Origin: Eubacteriales Family XIII. Incertae Sedis bacterium
GTDB taxonomy: Bacteria; Bacillota; Clostridia; Peptostreptococcales; Anaerovoracaceae
Direction: 5' to 3'
DNA: 43,027 bases
Assembly (NCBI GenBank): GCA_031264295.1
Contig: JAISED010000034.1
Location: forward strand, 1 to 43,027
Below the pieces are notes generated by a model. The model was not told the DNA's origin and made no database searches. It was given only the letters and a program-made list of their open reading frames with translations. A program made the translations under genes and the position numbers. Positions 43,011-43,027 of this stretch are shown here, in pieces. The first letter of the stretch is position 1; every line of letters begins with the position of its first letter.

Positions 43011-43027
43011 TAATCTGTCATGATTTA
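42954..43027 (-). CDS. C-terminal end of a probable TnpB-like (OrfB) protein, partial
   Basis: An open frame enters from the right window edge and reads HDRLACETTPLGVASNELNG then PL and a TAG at 42954-42956. It overlaps the first two hairpins, as tnpB tails overlap their omega-RNA. Too short for a firm family call; the placement is the main support. Confidence 0.35.
   Translation of the reverse strand, partial: NHDRLACETTPLGVASNELNGPL

Overview
This looks like about 43 kb of chromosome from an anaerobic, low-to-mid-GC Firmicute of the class Clostridia. Supporting genes are the rapZ-yvcK-whiA cluster, a xpaC-telA pair, LexA with a Gram-positive SOS box, an LTA-synthase-like enzyme, ferredoxin-dependent IorAB, a biotin-domain-less carboxyltransferase subunit and a 3-keto-5-aminohexanoate cleavage enzyme (Kce). 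IorAB and Kce suggest amino-acid fermentation. Family-level placement (for example among amino-acid-fermenting Clostridia) is a guess.

Layout. 1-1.3 kb: end of a hairpin repeat element and a frameshifted secreted-protein gene. 1.3-4.7 kb: XPB-type helicase and its partner. 4.8-9.2 kb: ABC exporter and an LTA-synthase-like enzyme, divergent from lexA (9.4-10.1 kb). 10.1-13.8 kb: TelA, XpaC, a TetR-family regulator and a lipocalin-like protein. 13.9-14.6 kb: a Met-His-Gln-Cys tRNA operon with a strong promoter. 14.6-20.3 kb: murB, PHP phosphoesterase, rapZ, yvcK, kce, whiA, all on the minus strand. 20.3-23.5 kb: argG-argH on the plus strand, then an mgtC remnant. 23.5-31.3 kb: carboxyltransferase, HDOD protein, acyl-CoA synthetase and a hybrid sensor protein. 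31.4-35.8 kb: tRNA-Arg, CvpA-like protein, DUF523 protein, MATE exporter, phosphoribosyltransferase and a decayed ORF. 35.8-41 kb: D,D-carboxypeptidase, iorB, iorA and a TPR protein. 41-43 kb: accessory DNA with a dead transposase, small orphan proteins and the probable end of a TnpB-type (IS200/IS605) element.

The most unusual signal is a recurring architecture. At five separate genes (LTA-synthase-like, lipocalin-like, kce, rapZ, DUF523) the last 18-67 bp, including the stop codon, has been copied in tandem into the spacer before the next co-directional gene. In several cases the next gene's ribosome-binding site or start codon lies inside the copied tail. Repeat growth also fills the iorA-iorB spacer, and it occurs inside proteins: 12-residue repeats in the sensor's binding domain, 10-residue repeats in a decayed ORF, and an Ala/Gly-rich N-terminus in the carboxypeptidase. 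A second notable signal is a small family of inverted-repeat (MITE-like) elements. One full copy sits immediately downstream of the argG promoter, one core-deleted copy lies before the carboxypeptidase gene, and one partial copy is at the left edge. The nested hairpin is preserved between copies by compensatory changes.
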